Notes: generated from the sequence alone by a model not told the origin. A stretch of DNA of 64,000 nt from Asterias amurensis (GCF_032118995.1 NC_092653.1:24571202-24635201); one strand, 5' to 3'. Positions 36,821-50,090 are shown, counted from the stretch's first letter. A program made the numbers and translations.

Positions 36821-37207
36821 AGGCAGTGGACACTATTGGTAATTACTATTTTTAATTAATTAAACAATTGTTAGCATAAATCTTACTTGGTGACGAGTAA
36901 TGGGGAGAGGTTGATAGTATAAAACACTGTGAGAAACGGCTCCCTCTGAAGTGACGTAGTTTTCGAGAAAGAAGTAATTCCACTAATTTGATTTCGAGAC
37001 CTCATATTTAGAACTTGGGGTCTCGAAATCAACCATCTAAACGCACACAACTTCGTGTGACAAGGGTGTTTTTTCTTTCATTATTATCTCGCAAGTTCGA
37101 TGACCGATTGAGCTCAAATTTTCACAGGTTTGTTATTTTATGCTTATGTTGAAATACACAAACTGTGAAGGCTAGTCTTTGACAATCACCAATAGTGTCC
37201 ACTCCCT
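36821..37207. mobile_element. TTAA-flanked miniature element, family A
   Basis: TTAA at 36817-36820 and 37208-37211; left end AGGCAGTGGACACTATTGG, right end with CCACTCCCT (one change). Intergenic. Confidence 0.85.
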
Positions 37208-37589
37208 TTAAGGGGTGAGTGTGACATTGTAGATAATGTTTGCCGCGTCCGGACAAAAGAAGATGTTTATCCCAACTTTTACAGTGTACATCATTCGATT
37301 AAAGTTCAAGAATTACATGTCCTTCTTATGCAGTATGTTTCTCCCAAGAGACTCAAACATCTTAATTGTTTTCAGTCATAAAATGACCACACAAAAAAAC
37401 ACGTAGTGTAAATGGTGAAATTCTCTTTGCAAGTCTCTTTCTTTAAAGTGACAGTGGTTTTTCAGCTGCTAAATATTGCTGCAGTTCGTTTTAAAATCCT
37501 AACTCTTGTTTTCACAATGAAATTTCCCATGAATTTGTTTCAGTATTTCAGAATGCCACCATTGACCCCCTTGAATTGGCTACCATCTT

Positions 37590-37700
37590 AGATGAAACAT
37601 GCACGCATGAAATGGTATCGCTGGCTCAGAGGTGCGCAGTGCGTACACGTGTATATCTTTCCATTGTTTTACATCAAAGATGGTGGTCAATGACGTCATG
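37590..37700 (+). repeat. Dispersed repeat fragment
   Basis: CCATCTTAGATGAAACATGC and neighbouring blocks resemble 43733-43812 in the carbonic anhydrase gene (ATCTTTGATGAAACGTGCAC). Confidence 0.45.
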
Positions 37701-38228
37701 CGCAGTCCATCTATTCCTATTTATAACTGGAAACTACGGCACATGACGGTCGTTGTCTGTGTTATAAGTGAGATATATTTTAGGCTAATAGATTGGTTTA
37801 ACGAGCTGGACACAAAGCCTTATCCGCAAAATAACAAACAAACACTGTAACCATACATCTAAATAGGATGCACGACATTCAAACAGACATTGATATAAAG
37901 TAACAGGAATTGATAAACAGTGACTGGTTCTTTGGCCATAATCCAGCATTTTCCAAAAGTGACAAAGGACATTGACATTAAGATGTGTTGTTGTTCCAAT
38001 AGGTCAAGGAACATGTCGACTCTTCCATCTACATGAATTTAACATTTCGTTCACAACCACAGACGAAATCTGAATTAACTCTAAACCTTTACAGCTTTGA
38101 TATTAAATCAACGAATGGAAGCATTCAAAGGACAGGGAAAGATCGTTGAGATGCAGTGGCGGATTGTATAAAAGTTGCATCTACATCCTGAAGCAACTGT
38201 TTGACGTCTACTGTGAATCAATTGTTAA

Positions 38229-38600
38229 AGCCATTGAACACTTTCGGTAAACAGTATTGTCCAAAGGCCAACACTTCGTGTATCACAACTTCTATATAAA
38301 ATAACAAACCTATGAAAATTTAGGCTCAATCGGTCATCGGAGTCGGGAGAAAATAACGGACCAACCCACCCAATTGTTTCCGCACGTTTCGTCGTGTCAT
38401 GACATGTGTTTTAAACAAATCCGTAATTCTCGCTATCGAGAATTGATAATTGTTTTAATATTTTCTCAAAAAGTAAAGCGTTTCATGGAATAATATTTCA
38501 AGAGAAGTCTTTCACCATTACCTTCTGTAAACCCTGTAAGTTATTTGTAAATCTGTGAACTTGTTTTTATTGTTTTCTGTTCCGAAAGTGTATAATGGCT
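38229..38600. mobile_element. TTAA-flanked miniature element, family B
   Basis: TTAA at 38225-38228 and 38601-38604; ends AGCCATTGAACACTTTCGG and CCGAAAGTGTATAATGGCT. The central palindrome is slightly decayed. Intergenic. Confidence 0.85.
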
Positions 38601-38604
38601 TTAA

Positions 38605-41600
38605 AGGGGGATCTGGGACCTACTCACTGAAAAAAGGGACGCGAAAACAATGGACTATACAAAATATTACTTTTGAAACAGTCTTACAAGTGTAAGCATT
38701 TGTCTTTATAATGCGAACATTATCAATTCAACTGTTGAATCCCTCTTTAACCTTTAAAAAGTTTCAGCATGTGCTGACATCAAACACCGAGGCATGACAA
38801 CCATACATGTCCCTCGCCAAAGGGTTTAACCGTAATGAATCGAGGAAAAACAGGAACTCTGTGCAAGTCTCGCGCGTATTAGAACTTCCGGGACCAAGAG
38901 TTTAAAGTACGTGCGCGCGCCACTGTTCCGTCGGATAGTTTTTCTTTAGTTTGTGGCTATTAAAACTATACATATTGCTGGGAATGGAGAATTTTACGAT
39001 TAAATAAGTGAAAGTAAAATAAAGCATACAAACAATGAAGAAAGCCGAGAATAATCACTTAACTTCCGTTTCCGGTTACGTGTAAACACGGGTTAGAAGT
39101 TTTGCCCAATGAGGTACGGATTCAACTTTGTTTTAGGTGATTGATCACACCTTCTGGCGTGATTAGAAACTATGGTTCCTCAATAAAATTATGCATCCTA
39201 GTCAAACGTTTTCACATTTGTTGCAATGTTAATTTGAACAAATTATTTTGTAACAAAATGTAATTTTTAAAGAGAAGATTTGTTTCACCGAAAAATATAG
39301 TATTCTTTCCAGTAGTTTTGTCATTGTCCAAAAATGTGAGACTTGCACACTCTATTCACTTGTAATTTCTATTCTTAATTCCATCTGGAGCCGGGTATAG
39401 AGGGCGTGGCAATGACATATTTTATCAAAAGAGGGAAGTGTTAAGATAATTCAGGCTTACACTGCACTTCAACCTGATGTGCGGATTCTAATTAATCGCT
39501 TTGTAGGAAATAAACCGAACAGCAGCCGTATCCATGATTTATTTGCCTCTTAACATGTTCCCTTAGTATTTTTTTAAAACTATGTATAGCCTCCATCCAC
39601 ACATGTCACATGCATTCTATTTTTACTTGAACTCATTGTAGGAATAAGAAATTACTTTAGGGAAGAATGTTTCGCGTCTGGTTTTCTTAACGGGGGCCAA
39701 ATTGGGGGTGGGGCATTCTTGAGTGCACAATTAGAACCGAATGGAATTTTTGTATGAACAGAAAGTACCACTCACTCATCACGATTGTTTGTTATTATGG
39801 ATACACTCTAACCCGGGTCAGAATTTACCCTGACTCCGGGTCCCGTGGGGCCTAACCTACTTATGGAGCAGTAAACCAGGAATATGAGTCAAAATGACCC
39901 CAAAGTGCGTTCAATTGACGCAGAATCCAGGTGAAAATCCCAGTTACCGGGTCAGCCTGGCCTAGACTCTGGCCCCGGAATCCGGATTAATTCTACCCAG
40001 TAAGTTTTTAGAGTGTACCACAAACACATTTTTACAAAAAAATATTATTATATTGTCTGGAGAAAACAAAAACCAAAGCTTCGGAAACGTAAACAACGAG
40101 TTTATCCATCACAACATGTTGAGCTTTTACCAGACTGGTCAACTTGAGCGTAATTGATTTAGGCACCTGTCTCATAGTAACGATCTTGAATTGACTGCTA
40201 TGGTGACAAGGCTTTTCGTGATTACTGATATAGATTTTATTTTGAGAAACCACACAAAAAACTGCGTGTAGGAAATGAGTCGATCCTGGTTGGGCGTTTA
40301 TTTTTACCCTCGAAGAAGGTACCTTAATCTTCAGATCCATATCAATAAAACAGAAAGTTTAAAATTTCAATGGCAAACTGTCTCTGGTATCTGTTTGAAA
40401 AGTTATTGAGAATAATTTCCGCAAGGAGAGGGCATGCCAGTCATTGCACAAAAAAACAAGTATCGGCGGTAATTTTGTAAGTGTGGTATGTAAGCCAACA
40501 ATAAATGAATCACTGAACTTCCAGACTGAAAGGTTTTACTACATGAAGTCTACATGTGACCTTTCACCGTGTGACTCTCTTGTTATGTGTGTAGATTATT
40601 TTCAAAGATTTTCAAAGACTTTCAACGGTTTACATACAGTTTTATTTTGCTCTTTTTGTTTTTTTTTGTGGTGCGTTTTATAGCAGTCCACTTGTAAGAG
40701 ATTTTATTTTAAAAAAAAAATCAAAATTATTAGTAATTAAAAATTCATTTGCTCCATCATTCTTGGAGTACCGCATACTTCAGGTAATTGAGGAAATGTA
40801 CTTTTCCTGTTTTTAAGTTATTAGAACGGAGATGGCCACAGCTTGTCAAACGCACGAGCAAGCCGACAGCTGATGAGTCCATGTTCTGGTTAACTTTCTT
40901 AAATTTGCATCCGACACCTTTGGGGATACTTGCCGGGGGGGGGGCAATTTTAAAGCTATAAATAACTTTTTACATCGTAAAGATGCTCTCAGATAAGATA
41001 ACACGCAATTGTTATATGAGACGTTAACATTCAAGATGGTTCAATTCAATTCAATTCAAAATGCCATGCCACAAACGCCAGAAGGGATTCAGACAAACTT
41101 GTACTTTAAGAAGAATTTGCTTAAATACAAAAGATTTCTAAAACTTTCTCAGCATAAACAGACCTACTTTTGTTATCAGAGCACACAGTAAATAGTTCCG
41201 GCTGTGATATCACGTTTTGCAACAATGCCTATCAGTCTGGCAGTAATTAGGGTTGATGGACAGTGAGGAACGCGTGATAGTGCACTCGCTAAGATGATCC
41301 CTACATCCCCCTTCTTTTACAGACAGTCTCAGTTTACGTCCGTTTCGTGGGTTCTGTAAGCATGGATATCTATAAGCGTCTAATAAGCTAGGGTTCATAT
41401 TAATAAACTTCATTTGACCTAACTGTCGACGTCTCATAATGATGTGACTCATTCCCACGACTCGATTTATCATTCTCCAGATTACCATTCGTTTCCTCCC
41501 AGTATAACGTGCATAAAATAAACCACATAGGGACACCTCAATGGATGCCTTAAATTTGCATATTTATCGACTATCCCTATACCCCTTCCCCAAGAAACGT

Positions 41601-41975
41601 TTTTTTAAGGGTTGTTAAAGGGCACTTGGATTTGCGTGGTCTTAATCATATCCTGGACTTTAAGGGACCTTCAACGTCTTGAGTATAATTCAGATATTTT
41701 CAGAATAGCGTGACGATATAATCACTCCATAGCGCCCCCTGTTGGTCATCTGCTCTGTCCACTAGCATCGACGTCCAGTTATTAAAATTAGTCAAAGCTT
41801 GATCTCTTAATTAGGTAGTAGGTGCAGGTGACCGAAACACGTCATGTACATAGGTCCCTTAGAATTAAGAATTCTATTTTCATCCCCCACGTTCTTGCAC
41901 ATGCAAGACACGTTTCCGGTTGAAGCCCCTTGCGTGATGTCCCCGTGATCCAGGGCAGGGGGAGGGGGAAGCGCA
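38605..41975. other. Intergenic DNA upstream of carbonic anhydrase; no gene seen
   Basis: Contains the inverted-end element 39799-40019 and a G10 run at 40935-40944. The minus-strand frames at 40032-40340 and 41210-41536 are about 100 codons but lack recognised domains and splice context. Confidence 0.45.
39799..40019. mobile_element. Inverted-end miniature element
   Basis: GGATACACTCTAA at the left and TTAGAGTGTACC at the right, with GC-rich subterminal blocks (CCGGGTCAGAATT against AATTCTACCCAG). About 220 bases. Confidence 0.5.
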
Positions 41976-41979
41976 AGGG

Positions 41980-41987
41980 TATATAAA
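41980..41987 (+). promoter_or_regulatory. TATA box of the carbonic anhydrase gene
   Basis: TATATAAA lies 108 bases before the carbonic anhydrase ATG, just after a GC-rich, G-run stretch (41950-41975). A transcription start about 30 bases downstream, near 42010, would leave a 5' leader of roughly 85 bases. Only the motif and its spacing support this. Confidence 0.6.
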
Positions 41988-42094
41988 CCCGATGCGGGCG
42001 AACGTCTTTATGTTGTTGTTCTTTCACGGCGTTTGGATTTTTGCGGGGGAGCGTCTGGGAAGTTTTGAGGAGGTGCCAACCATCTAGTTAAGTC

Positions 42095-45000
42095 ATGGAT
42101 ACTCTAATGCAACTGTGTGGATTATGTTTAATACTTTTGATTATTCCAGTTGTCCGTAAGTAGTTTATTTGTTTTTAATCAGTTTGATTTAATAACCATA
42201 CAAGCAAAAACATAATTCAGGAAGGTACAAGTTTTTTCCGAAGTAATTGCGTTTCTTTAAATCACAGATTTTATAACGCCATCTTCAGATTCAAAACCAA
42301 CTTAAATACGGCATAACCGACAGATTGTGCAAGTTTTATGTTTCTGATAATATGAAACAGTAAATGGGTACTCACAGGGTATGTTCATTTTTAATTATGT
42401 ATCGTCAAATTTAGCCCTAAACAAGGCATCACCTCTCACCAAAAAAATAGTCAAATTTTACATGACTTTCTTGGAGAAAAAAAAATCACTTATTCAGGAT
42501 CAATCACTTTACCAAGGAATGTGAATGTGACTGTGGTTTAACACCAGACGATGCATCACTTATATCACACACTCAAGTTTAATAGTGGCATCGTTGTCAC
42601 TCGTCAGACTGGGGACCCGGCCGACAACACGGCTGACACACCTTATAAAGAGATTGGTATGGCATACGACACGCATCATTACCACCCTATCCAATCCTTT
42701 AACTTTTAGTGTTTAAACAAATTCTGAATCTTTCGCATGGTGAAATTACATTTCAAGTATGTCTTGTGTGTATGATCGTAATGAAAGTTTCGGTGCAGAC
42801 ACCGAGAAGAGCTACACGAGTTGAAACCGACGGTTCTTTTCAGAACCACCCCCAACTCATTAGATACATGGTGTTAACTCTCTATATAAACAGCTACTTT
42901 GTTTGCAACGTTTGTCTCGCTTGCTGCAGACATCTTGTTTAACCTTTACTTTTGCTTTGTTTTGAACTTCAGATACAGTACCATGGGGCTACCCACAAAC
43001 AAAACCTGGTAAGTACAGCCAAAATATCTTGCTAAATCCAACTTTTAAGCCACTCCTAACACTAACAATGCCACAAGACGCTCATCTGTGTTAAAGACAA
43101 AGGAACCTGGTCATTCTAATCAGTGACGGAAATCAAATGAATCATCACAAAGGCTGCAATGATAATTCATTTATCAAGTTAACAAGTTGATGCTATCTGG
43201 TCCGAATCCATTAAATGATGAATCACAGAAATTATGCAGCAATTAAACACAGCCACGCCTGTTCAATTAGTCGCGGACGTGGCAAAGAGCGGGGGACCGG
43301 ACACAAAGGTTAAATACCCCATCCGCAAAACTACCGGCCCCTTCTGAAGTCAATTATTTGTAATGGTATCCCACAAGTAATTTCTAGTATCAAATAATAT
43401 CGTTGTCCAATTTCAGTTTAATACAAAGTTTACATCCAATCAGTACAAGATTTCCTGAACAACAGCGTTTACATGTACACCAAGAAAAGGTGATCGAGGT
43501 TTATTTCAAAAGCTATCAATTACCACATTTCCTGAGGAAAACAGGAGGTGAGAATAATGGTGAGACTGCCCCGCCCATTTCAGCCTACCACACCCAGATT
43601 AAAAAATTTAACTAATTGACTGAGGGTCTATTGTTTTAAACCATCTAGATTCCTTGCATTGGGAACAATCACTGACTCAAAACAAAGAAAACGTACAATT
43701 AAATAGGTCTTTATTTTGACCTCAGAGAGGGCGCTGTTTCCTATATTGGTCGCTATCTTTGATGAAACGTGCACGCGTGAAAGGCTATTATTGGCTGATA
43801 GGTGTGGGCAGTCCGTAAAGACCTATCTAATGAGGTTTGATGTCGAAACTGAGGCTCGAACTACCAAAACTTCGCGATATCTCAAGAATCTAGGACACAA
43901 AAGTCTCTGTCGAACTATTTTAAACCATCTTGACTTTACAGGTACGGACTACTGGCCTAAGATATATCCCATGTATTGTGCTGGTTTGAGCCAATCACCG
44001 ATCGACATAAGGACGACTGCTACTATCAAAACGGAACCCGTCTCGTTTGATTTGCTTGGATTTGGAGCCGAAGCGCCGAGAGGAGCTAGTATTGTTGTGC
44101 AGAACAGTGGCCTCAGCGGTGAGAAATAATTAGTTAGACTTTAGTCTTATGTTTAATTTTTTATCTGCAAGAGGTTCGCTTTGGGCTAATCCTAGACTTG
44201 GCTCAAGTCCAAATCCCGTGCCATCGCTTAGCATTCCCCCAAACCTGTTCCGCACGGGACCACTAATAGCTATATGGACCTCTCGCTCGAGAACGGGACT
44301 TGAATCACGTCTAGGCTAATCCTGGCTCTACCAGAATTATTGAGCTGTCTTTTCAAACTAAAGACTTTTCGAGAGCCTACAATCTAGTCTGATTTTGAAG
44401 AACATAACTCTTACAAAATATATTAAGTGATGTTAAAATTTGCATTGGGTAAAAATAATATTGGGGTCATAACCCATCGACCCAAAGATGCTCAGCACCG
44501 CGCCACGATTCAGGTGAAGGTTTTTTTATAGTTTTTTTAAATAAACTCACAATAATCTGCATGGAGACATAATATGCAGGGACACTGTTAACATTTAGTT
44601 TAAGTACAGAAATATACTTTAGTAGTTACTGTAACAGTAAGAAGCAGTTTTAACTATTATTTGAGTCAAATTGGTACCCGTGTTGCAAGAACCGTACTAT
44701 AGTAAGTAAAGCAAGTCGCGTTCATACTTCCAATGCCGAAATTGGGCAAGTTGAATGAGCGTCAATTTACTGCAAGAAATAAATACAATGGCCTGCCTAA
44801 CAGTAATCTAATTAAGAAAATCAGAAGATTACGGATTATTGTCTTACCTTTCACAGCTCAAGTAAAGCTCAAAGGTGATTACTTTGTGAGTGGGGGCGGG
44901 CTCCCTGGTGCACAATACAAAGCTGCAAGTATTCACTTCCATTGGGGCAGTACCAACGACAGAGGATCCGAACACACCGTGGATGGACGCCAAGCTCCTG

Positions 45001-48000
45001 CAGAGGTAATAATATGTAAAATGTTTAATCTTGGGAAAGTACATCAATGTTTCTCCTTCACTTTTGAGGAAATACATAACTCAAACAACGTGTGAGGAAA
45101 GTCTTCAAACTAGGTTATCAGTACTCTGCAAAGTCTTGGGTGTTAAAATGTACACCATGGGTCCGGGTACTGTCAAATGATACAGAAAAATAATCAAAAT
45201 GTACACAGAGGGTGTTAAAAAAAATAAAGAAATATGATATTTTTATTTCTTTGTTTTTCTCCTGTACGCAGACTTATTTGATTTAACAGTGTCCGGTTTT
45301 GAAGCTATCGATTGACGCTTAGGATTAAGTGTTTTACAAGTTGGCAATCCTATAGTCTATCACTAGTCCATGTTCTTACCGCTGGATTATGCGTCAATAA
45401 CCAATGACTTGAGAGATTTCGCGGATTTCCACGACCTTGACAGACACGTAAACATAAATCGGAGAGATTCTCGGCATTTCCATCGTCCACTGCTTCAGAC
45501 ATTACATTAACATGTGCTTATGAAAACTATTTTGTTGACATTATTTTGAATCATTTACTCCTAGATGCACATCGTGACTCACGACGTAAGATTTGCAACA
45601 GTTAGCGAGGCAGCTTATAAAGTGGACGGCTTGGCAGTTCTTGGATTCTTCATCGAGGTAAACCCATTAAAATCATTACTGCTATGGATCTTATGCACTG
45701 ACGTCATCTCGTCGCCATCTTGAGCAACGCGAGGCTCACGCGAAGAGCCATTGAGTTACCTCACCCTGCAGAGACGTCACGTGCATAAGATTTACATAAA
45801 TAGGTACGGAGGCCTATACATAACTGCATACACTTTCTTGTTTTAATTTAGGTTAGCATGATATCGGCAGTTTCAAGACAGATCGCACTGTCCTAAAACT
45901 TGTTTTTGTCTTTCAGTATTTGTCCTAAGATCTGAAGTATCCTTTATTTATATTGGTCTTCAATGTCTAAGTGCTCGCTAAAACCTTCAAGTACAGTTTC
46001 ATGTCAAGATGACAAATTGAGGACAAAATTAGCTATAAACACAACAATGCTTACCCGAAAAAATATATTACTAGCTGAAATACTATTTCACGTGAAGCAT
46101 CTGTGACTGTGGTATCCTGCTTATAGAGGCTAAATTTTAAAGCAGTATTTTCTTGATAGGGCCGAAAACTAACAAACATCCTTATCAGGTACATCGGCTA
46201 GAGCCACTAATTTAGAAGTGGCGTTATAAATTATTTTTAGACATTCATCGTCTCTATTCAATTTGACTCCTAAGGCTGGCTGTAAGAGCATGGAGGATGA
46301 AAGTCTAAATTTCTTCCTCCATGGTAAGAGGCAGACAGTAAAGCGTGTGACGTCAAGGCGAGAGGTTTTTTTAAAGAGTTGTTTTTCAACTTTATGTGTC
46401 TGCTGACTTTTTCTGTCTGCACATCACTTCCGGACAAATCCATTCCGGTGTTTGGGCGTTACCGGCTCTGTCACCGCCCAACTCGCATGGTAGTTTAAGC
46501 CATGTGACAATGAGGGGACAGATTGACATTGATAAGTTTTTTTTTTATAATAGATGATAAAAAAAAAGTATCGGGTGTGTCTTGCCACAAAACATTTAAT
46601 CAATAATTTCCTCTGTTGGGTTGTTATTTATATCATAATTTTCAAGTTAACAGATATTAGTTTATGTTTTAATTGTATATTTATTTTGTTATTCTTTCTC
46701 TTCTTAACACCAGATTCAAGCACAGGCTAATCCCAAATTCCAAGCATTAGTGGACGCACTTGGCAAGTTGAAATTCAACGGTATGTTGTTTATTTACTAT
46801 TCCAGTTCATCGACTTGTTATTGTTTACGCCATGTTTACAAAGTACATAGTCTTGACTTCGATCACTTTGTACACTATACAATTGTTGCACGCTGTGACG
46901 GGGTCCATGGCGTTTTGTACACCCGAGGGGGGAAATGGAACTCGAGGCGAAGCCGAGGGTGCCATATCCCCCGAGGGTGTACAAAACCCATGGACCCCAA
47001 TCACAGCGTACAACAATTGTTTTGTTATACCTTTCTATAATTGTTACTCCTCTTCGCGAAGTTCTGTTGTCATCTTCAAACATTATTACGACGGACGATT
47101 CATTGTTTAATAAGCAGACGCACAAGAACCAATTCCCTCGAACCCGCGGTTGTTTCGTACACAGCACTTGAAATCTACCAATGCTGGGAACGATCAAGGT
47201 GATGTACACCGGTGACATCACTTTCATGTTAAATACCCGGCCCGTTGAGCCATGTAACATGCGTATTTGTTGCACGGCACGTGATTGGTTCTCGACCAAT
47301 CAAACTTCACAATTTGTACAGAGGTATAACAAAGCTAAATGAAAGACAACTTGTTTTCCCCTTTGCAAATTTACGATGTTTTGATTTGAAAGATGAATGC
47401 TTGTATGCAGATTCATGTTTTGTAAAGTTATGTAATCTTAGTGGCTGGTAGTTATAATGGTAGTGCAGTAATTTGCCTGCCATAAAATGACATCGAATGC
47501 ACAACGGTCTATTGCTGTACACGGGTACAAAGTTATGTCTGCAAAAATTCTTAAGTTTCAGAGAAAAACGTTTTTAATTAAGTTAGTTATGTTACAAAAT
47601 ACATGTATACAAGCGTGCGATAACTTTTATCGTATGGCCTTACAATTTTTTTTAAAGACAAGTGAACTATTAAAAAGAACAGTTCCTTGCGCCTAATTGT
47701 TATTTTTCCCAGTGACTGATTTTCATTCCCTTTTAAACCAAACGACGTTTCATTCATTTTGATTAATGTCCTGAGTGATAGCCTCATGATCATGTGTAGC
47801 ATTGTTACATCCCAAAAAAAATTACATTTCGGAAACAGCTGATAGTTTAGTCACAAAAAAAGCAGCATTCCCGTTTAAATTATTTTTAAAAGTTAAATTC
47901 CTCGTTTTGGTTTGAATATAGGCCCTATATATATCACTATCTGTTTTACCTTAAAGTTTTTAAAAGCAAACAATACAAGAGTTAGCAAAGCTTACTGCTA

Positions 48001-48779
48001 TTTTTAACCCTTAATATTTTACATCCGTTCTCCTGCAGGTGACACATTCACTCTGCCAGCCCCGTTCGCACTCTCAGATTTACTGCCAAACACCAACATC
48101 ATGATGCCCTATTTTCGTTACCGGGGGTCTCTCACGACACCCACTTGTAACGAGGTTGTAGTGTGGACAGTCTTCAAGATGCCGATTCGTCTTTCCCAAG
48201 CACAGGTATTTTCAAAATAACTTTTTTTTATTTATTTACTGCATTGGAAAGTGCGGATGGAGTGCTCGAATTACCCTTTTGGGGGATTATATGAAGGGCA
48301 TTGTTTGGTTAGGGTGTATAAATAGACAAATTTACCCAATCCAAATAATAGTTCCCTACTTGTGTATCTCAAAACTGATAATGGCATTTCGATGAGCGCA
48401 AAGAGGGCAAACTCCAATGAAGATCTTCATACTTTATTTACTTTTTTAAGTGGATAAAAAAACAAGCACGTTTTACTAAGTTCTGGTGTGCCATACAGAC
48501 GAACTAAATAGTGAGGCCATTGGTTTTTAATTTGTTTTTGTTGTTGTTTAAGATTTGTTTGTTGTTGTTTGTCTTCAAACACAACTATTTTATTAAATGC
48601 TAATAAATGATGAATTTGTTTTTGTTCTCAATTGCCTACAGCTCAACGTCTTCCGCAGTCTTTTAGAAACCTCGCCAGGGGCACCTGTCGAAATACCATT
48701 GGTTGACAACTGGCGGCCGACACAGCCCCTCAACGGCCGATTAATATATCATTCTGCTGGTGTCTTGCGATCAAACTAA
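42095..48779 (+). CDS. Secreted alpha-carbonic anhydrase
   Basis: Eight coding exons: 42095-42155, 42973-43008, 43942-44118, 44857-45005, 45565-45657, 46714-46780, 48039-48205 and 48642-48779. They sum to 888 nt (295 residues plus stop) with every phase matching. Residues 1-20 are a hydrophobic signal peptide. The zinc ligands are His118, His120 (HFHWGS) and His143 (EMH); Glu130 and Thr227 (SLTTP) match the gatekeeper pair Glu106/Thr199 of human CA II. Cys45 and Cys231 sit where extracellular isozymes form their disulfide. There is no C-terminal anchor, so the product should be a soluble secreted enzyme hydrating CO2; in echinoderms such enzymes are linked to acid-base balance and calcification (family knowledge). 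Odd point: the residue aligned with the proton-shuttle His64 is Leu90 (motif NSGLSAQV), which predicts a slower enzyme than CA II. A TATA box at 41980 supports the start. Introns 5 and 6 hold palindromic elements. Confidence 0.95.
42817..42877 (+). repeat. Histone-type 3' hairpin-like repeat, copy 2
   Basis: GGTTCTTTTCAGAACC is a perfect six-base stem with the four-base loop TTTC-type spacing of histone 3' ends, flanked by CGAC and ACCCCC. It lies in intron 1 of the carbonic anhydrase gene. The shared downstream block (CAACTCATTAGATACATGG and on) with the copy at 12-75 shows that it belongs to a dispersed repeat or to histone orphon fragments. Confidence 0.45.
45688..45791. mobile_element. 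Short palindromic element in carbonic anhydrase intron 5
   Basis: ATCTTATGCACTGACGTC at the left is inverted at the right (GACGTCACGTGCATAAGAT). About 104 bases. Confidence 0.65.
46879..47030. mobile_element. Palindromic element in carbonic anhydrase intron 6
   Basis: Arms of about 50 bases starting ACAATTGTTGCACGCTGTGA and inverted at 46980-47030 (CACAGCGTACAACAATTGT). Overlapping frames on both strands come from the palindrome. Confidence 0.7.
47031..47336. mobile_element. Adjacent inverted-end element in carbonic anhydrase intron 6
   Basis: TTTGTTATACCTTTCT at the left and AGAGGTATAACAAA at the right; directly abuts the palindrome at 46879-47030. Confidence 0.5.
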
Positions 48780-50084
48780 ACACCGCATCGTGTTAACAGG
48801 GCTCAATTTCTTAGAGCTGCTTAGGCACAAAAAGCAGCTTAGCACAACACAATTATGCTTAACAGAGCAAGGTTACCAGCCAAAACTGCAGCTATCCTGC
48901 TCATCTCTGCTTAGCAGAAAAGTGTCCAGCAATATTTTCTGCTTACGCATCTCTATAAAATTGGGCCGTGGCGACACTGAGACGAATGGACGGTCGATTT
49001 GACAGATTTTAAGATGTAAGCTAAATGGGTTACAAAATTGCACATGAGTGCTTTTATAATTGTTGAACTTTTATTTATGGACTGACTAAATACAATTTAT
49101 ATTTGTGTGTTACTGGTATCGTAGATAAAGTACAACTAAAACTATTTTTAATACAAAATAACATTATATTTACTGCATAAAACAGACAATTGAACTTGTA
49201 CTGTTCTGCTTTTACAAAAAAGGTAAAACACATCACCTATTTTTTGTATATATTTGGTAAATATTAATGTGTGATTTACATTACATGAAGACAGGACAGC
49301 TACTCTTTCCTAACATCGCGCACATGTATAAAGCTGATAAGCTCACACAAAATGCTAAGAGTGCTATTCACACGCACAATTACAGACAACTGTATTATAA
49401 TTTCTGGGATTTGCATGGTTTTTGTTTCATATTGAAGTGTAAGATTTAAGTCCATGTATACTATTTTGAATAGTTTTGTTTTGCTTATAAAATTGGGTTT
49501 GGGCAATCGTACCGCATTTTGTGCACTCATGCTGTGATAATTTGGAATACTGGTTTTTATATTTCATTTAATAACTACTAATATTAGAATATATAACGGA
49601 GTGCAACTTGTATTTTACTTGGTTTTTCTCAAAGTCTATGTATCTTTCTAAACTGTATAAACATCTATTTTTATTGCTCAGCAATTTGACTGAGACGTAC
49701 TTTTTAAGAATTATCTTTGGCCTTGATTGACTCAAGTTTGTATATGAATGTAATTCGGCAAAATATCATGTGATAAAAATATTAAACAATGGCTGGCTCA
49801 TTTTGTTAACAAACACCGTCTCGTCAAACGGATATTGTATTGAGGTATTGATATACAACAACATGATCAGCATAGCCAAATTGAAACACATTCTTGTTGA
49901 GACAATGTTTACACGTTTACATCATTATAAACGGTAAACCTTCGTATACAATTTTTATCAGAGCTGCAATCGGTCAAATTATCATTTAAGCGTTACCGCT
50001 AAACAAAACAAACCACATTTTAAAACTTCTATTGTTTAAATAACTGGCTGTTTCTGCTGATCAATGTTGTACGTTGCCTTATCA

Positions 50085-50090
50085 AATAAA
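50085..50090 (+). terminator. Possible poly(A) signal of the carbonic anhydrase gene
   Basis: AATAAA followed at once by a GTGTGTG stretch, the usual GU-rich downstream signal. It lies 1.3 kb past the stop codon in AT-rich DNA with no competing gene, so a long 3' untranslated region is possible; earlier ATTAAA-like motifs exist and cannot be excluded. Confidence 0.3.

Noticed and set aside
41210-41536. 108-codon minus-strand frame upstream of carbonic anhydrase
   Set aside because: No signal peptide, domain or splice context; arginine- and cysteine-rich chance frame in intergenic DNA.
46790-47299. 169-codon minus-strand frame within a carbonic anhydrase intron
   Set aside because: It crosses the palindromic elements at 46879-47336, with mirror frames on the plus strand; no domain.
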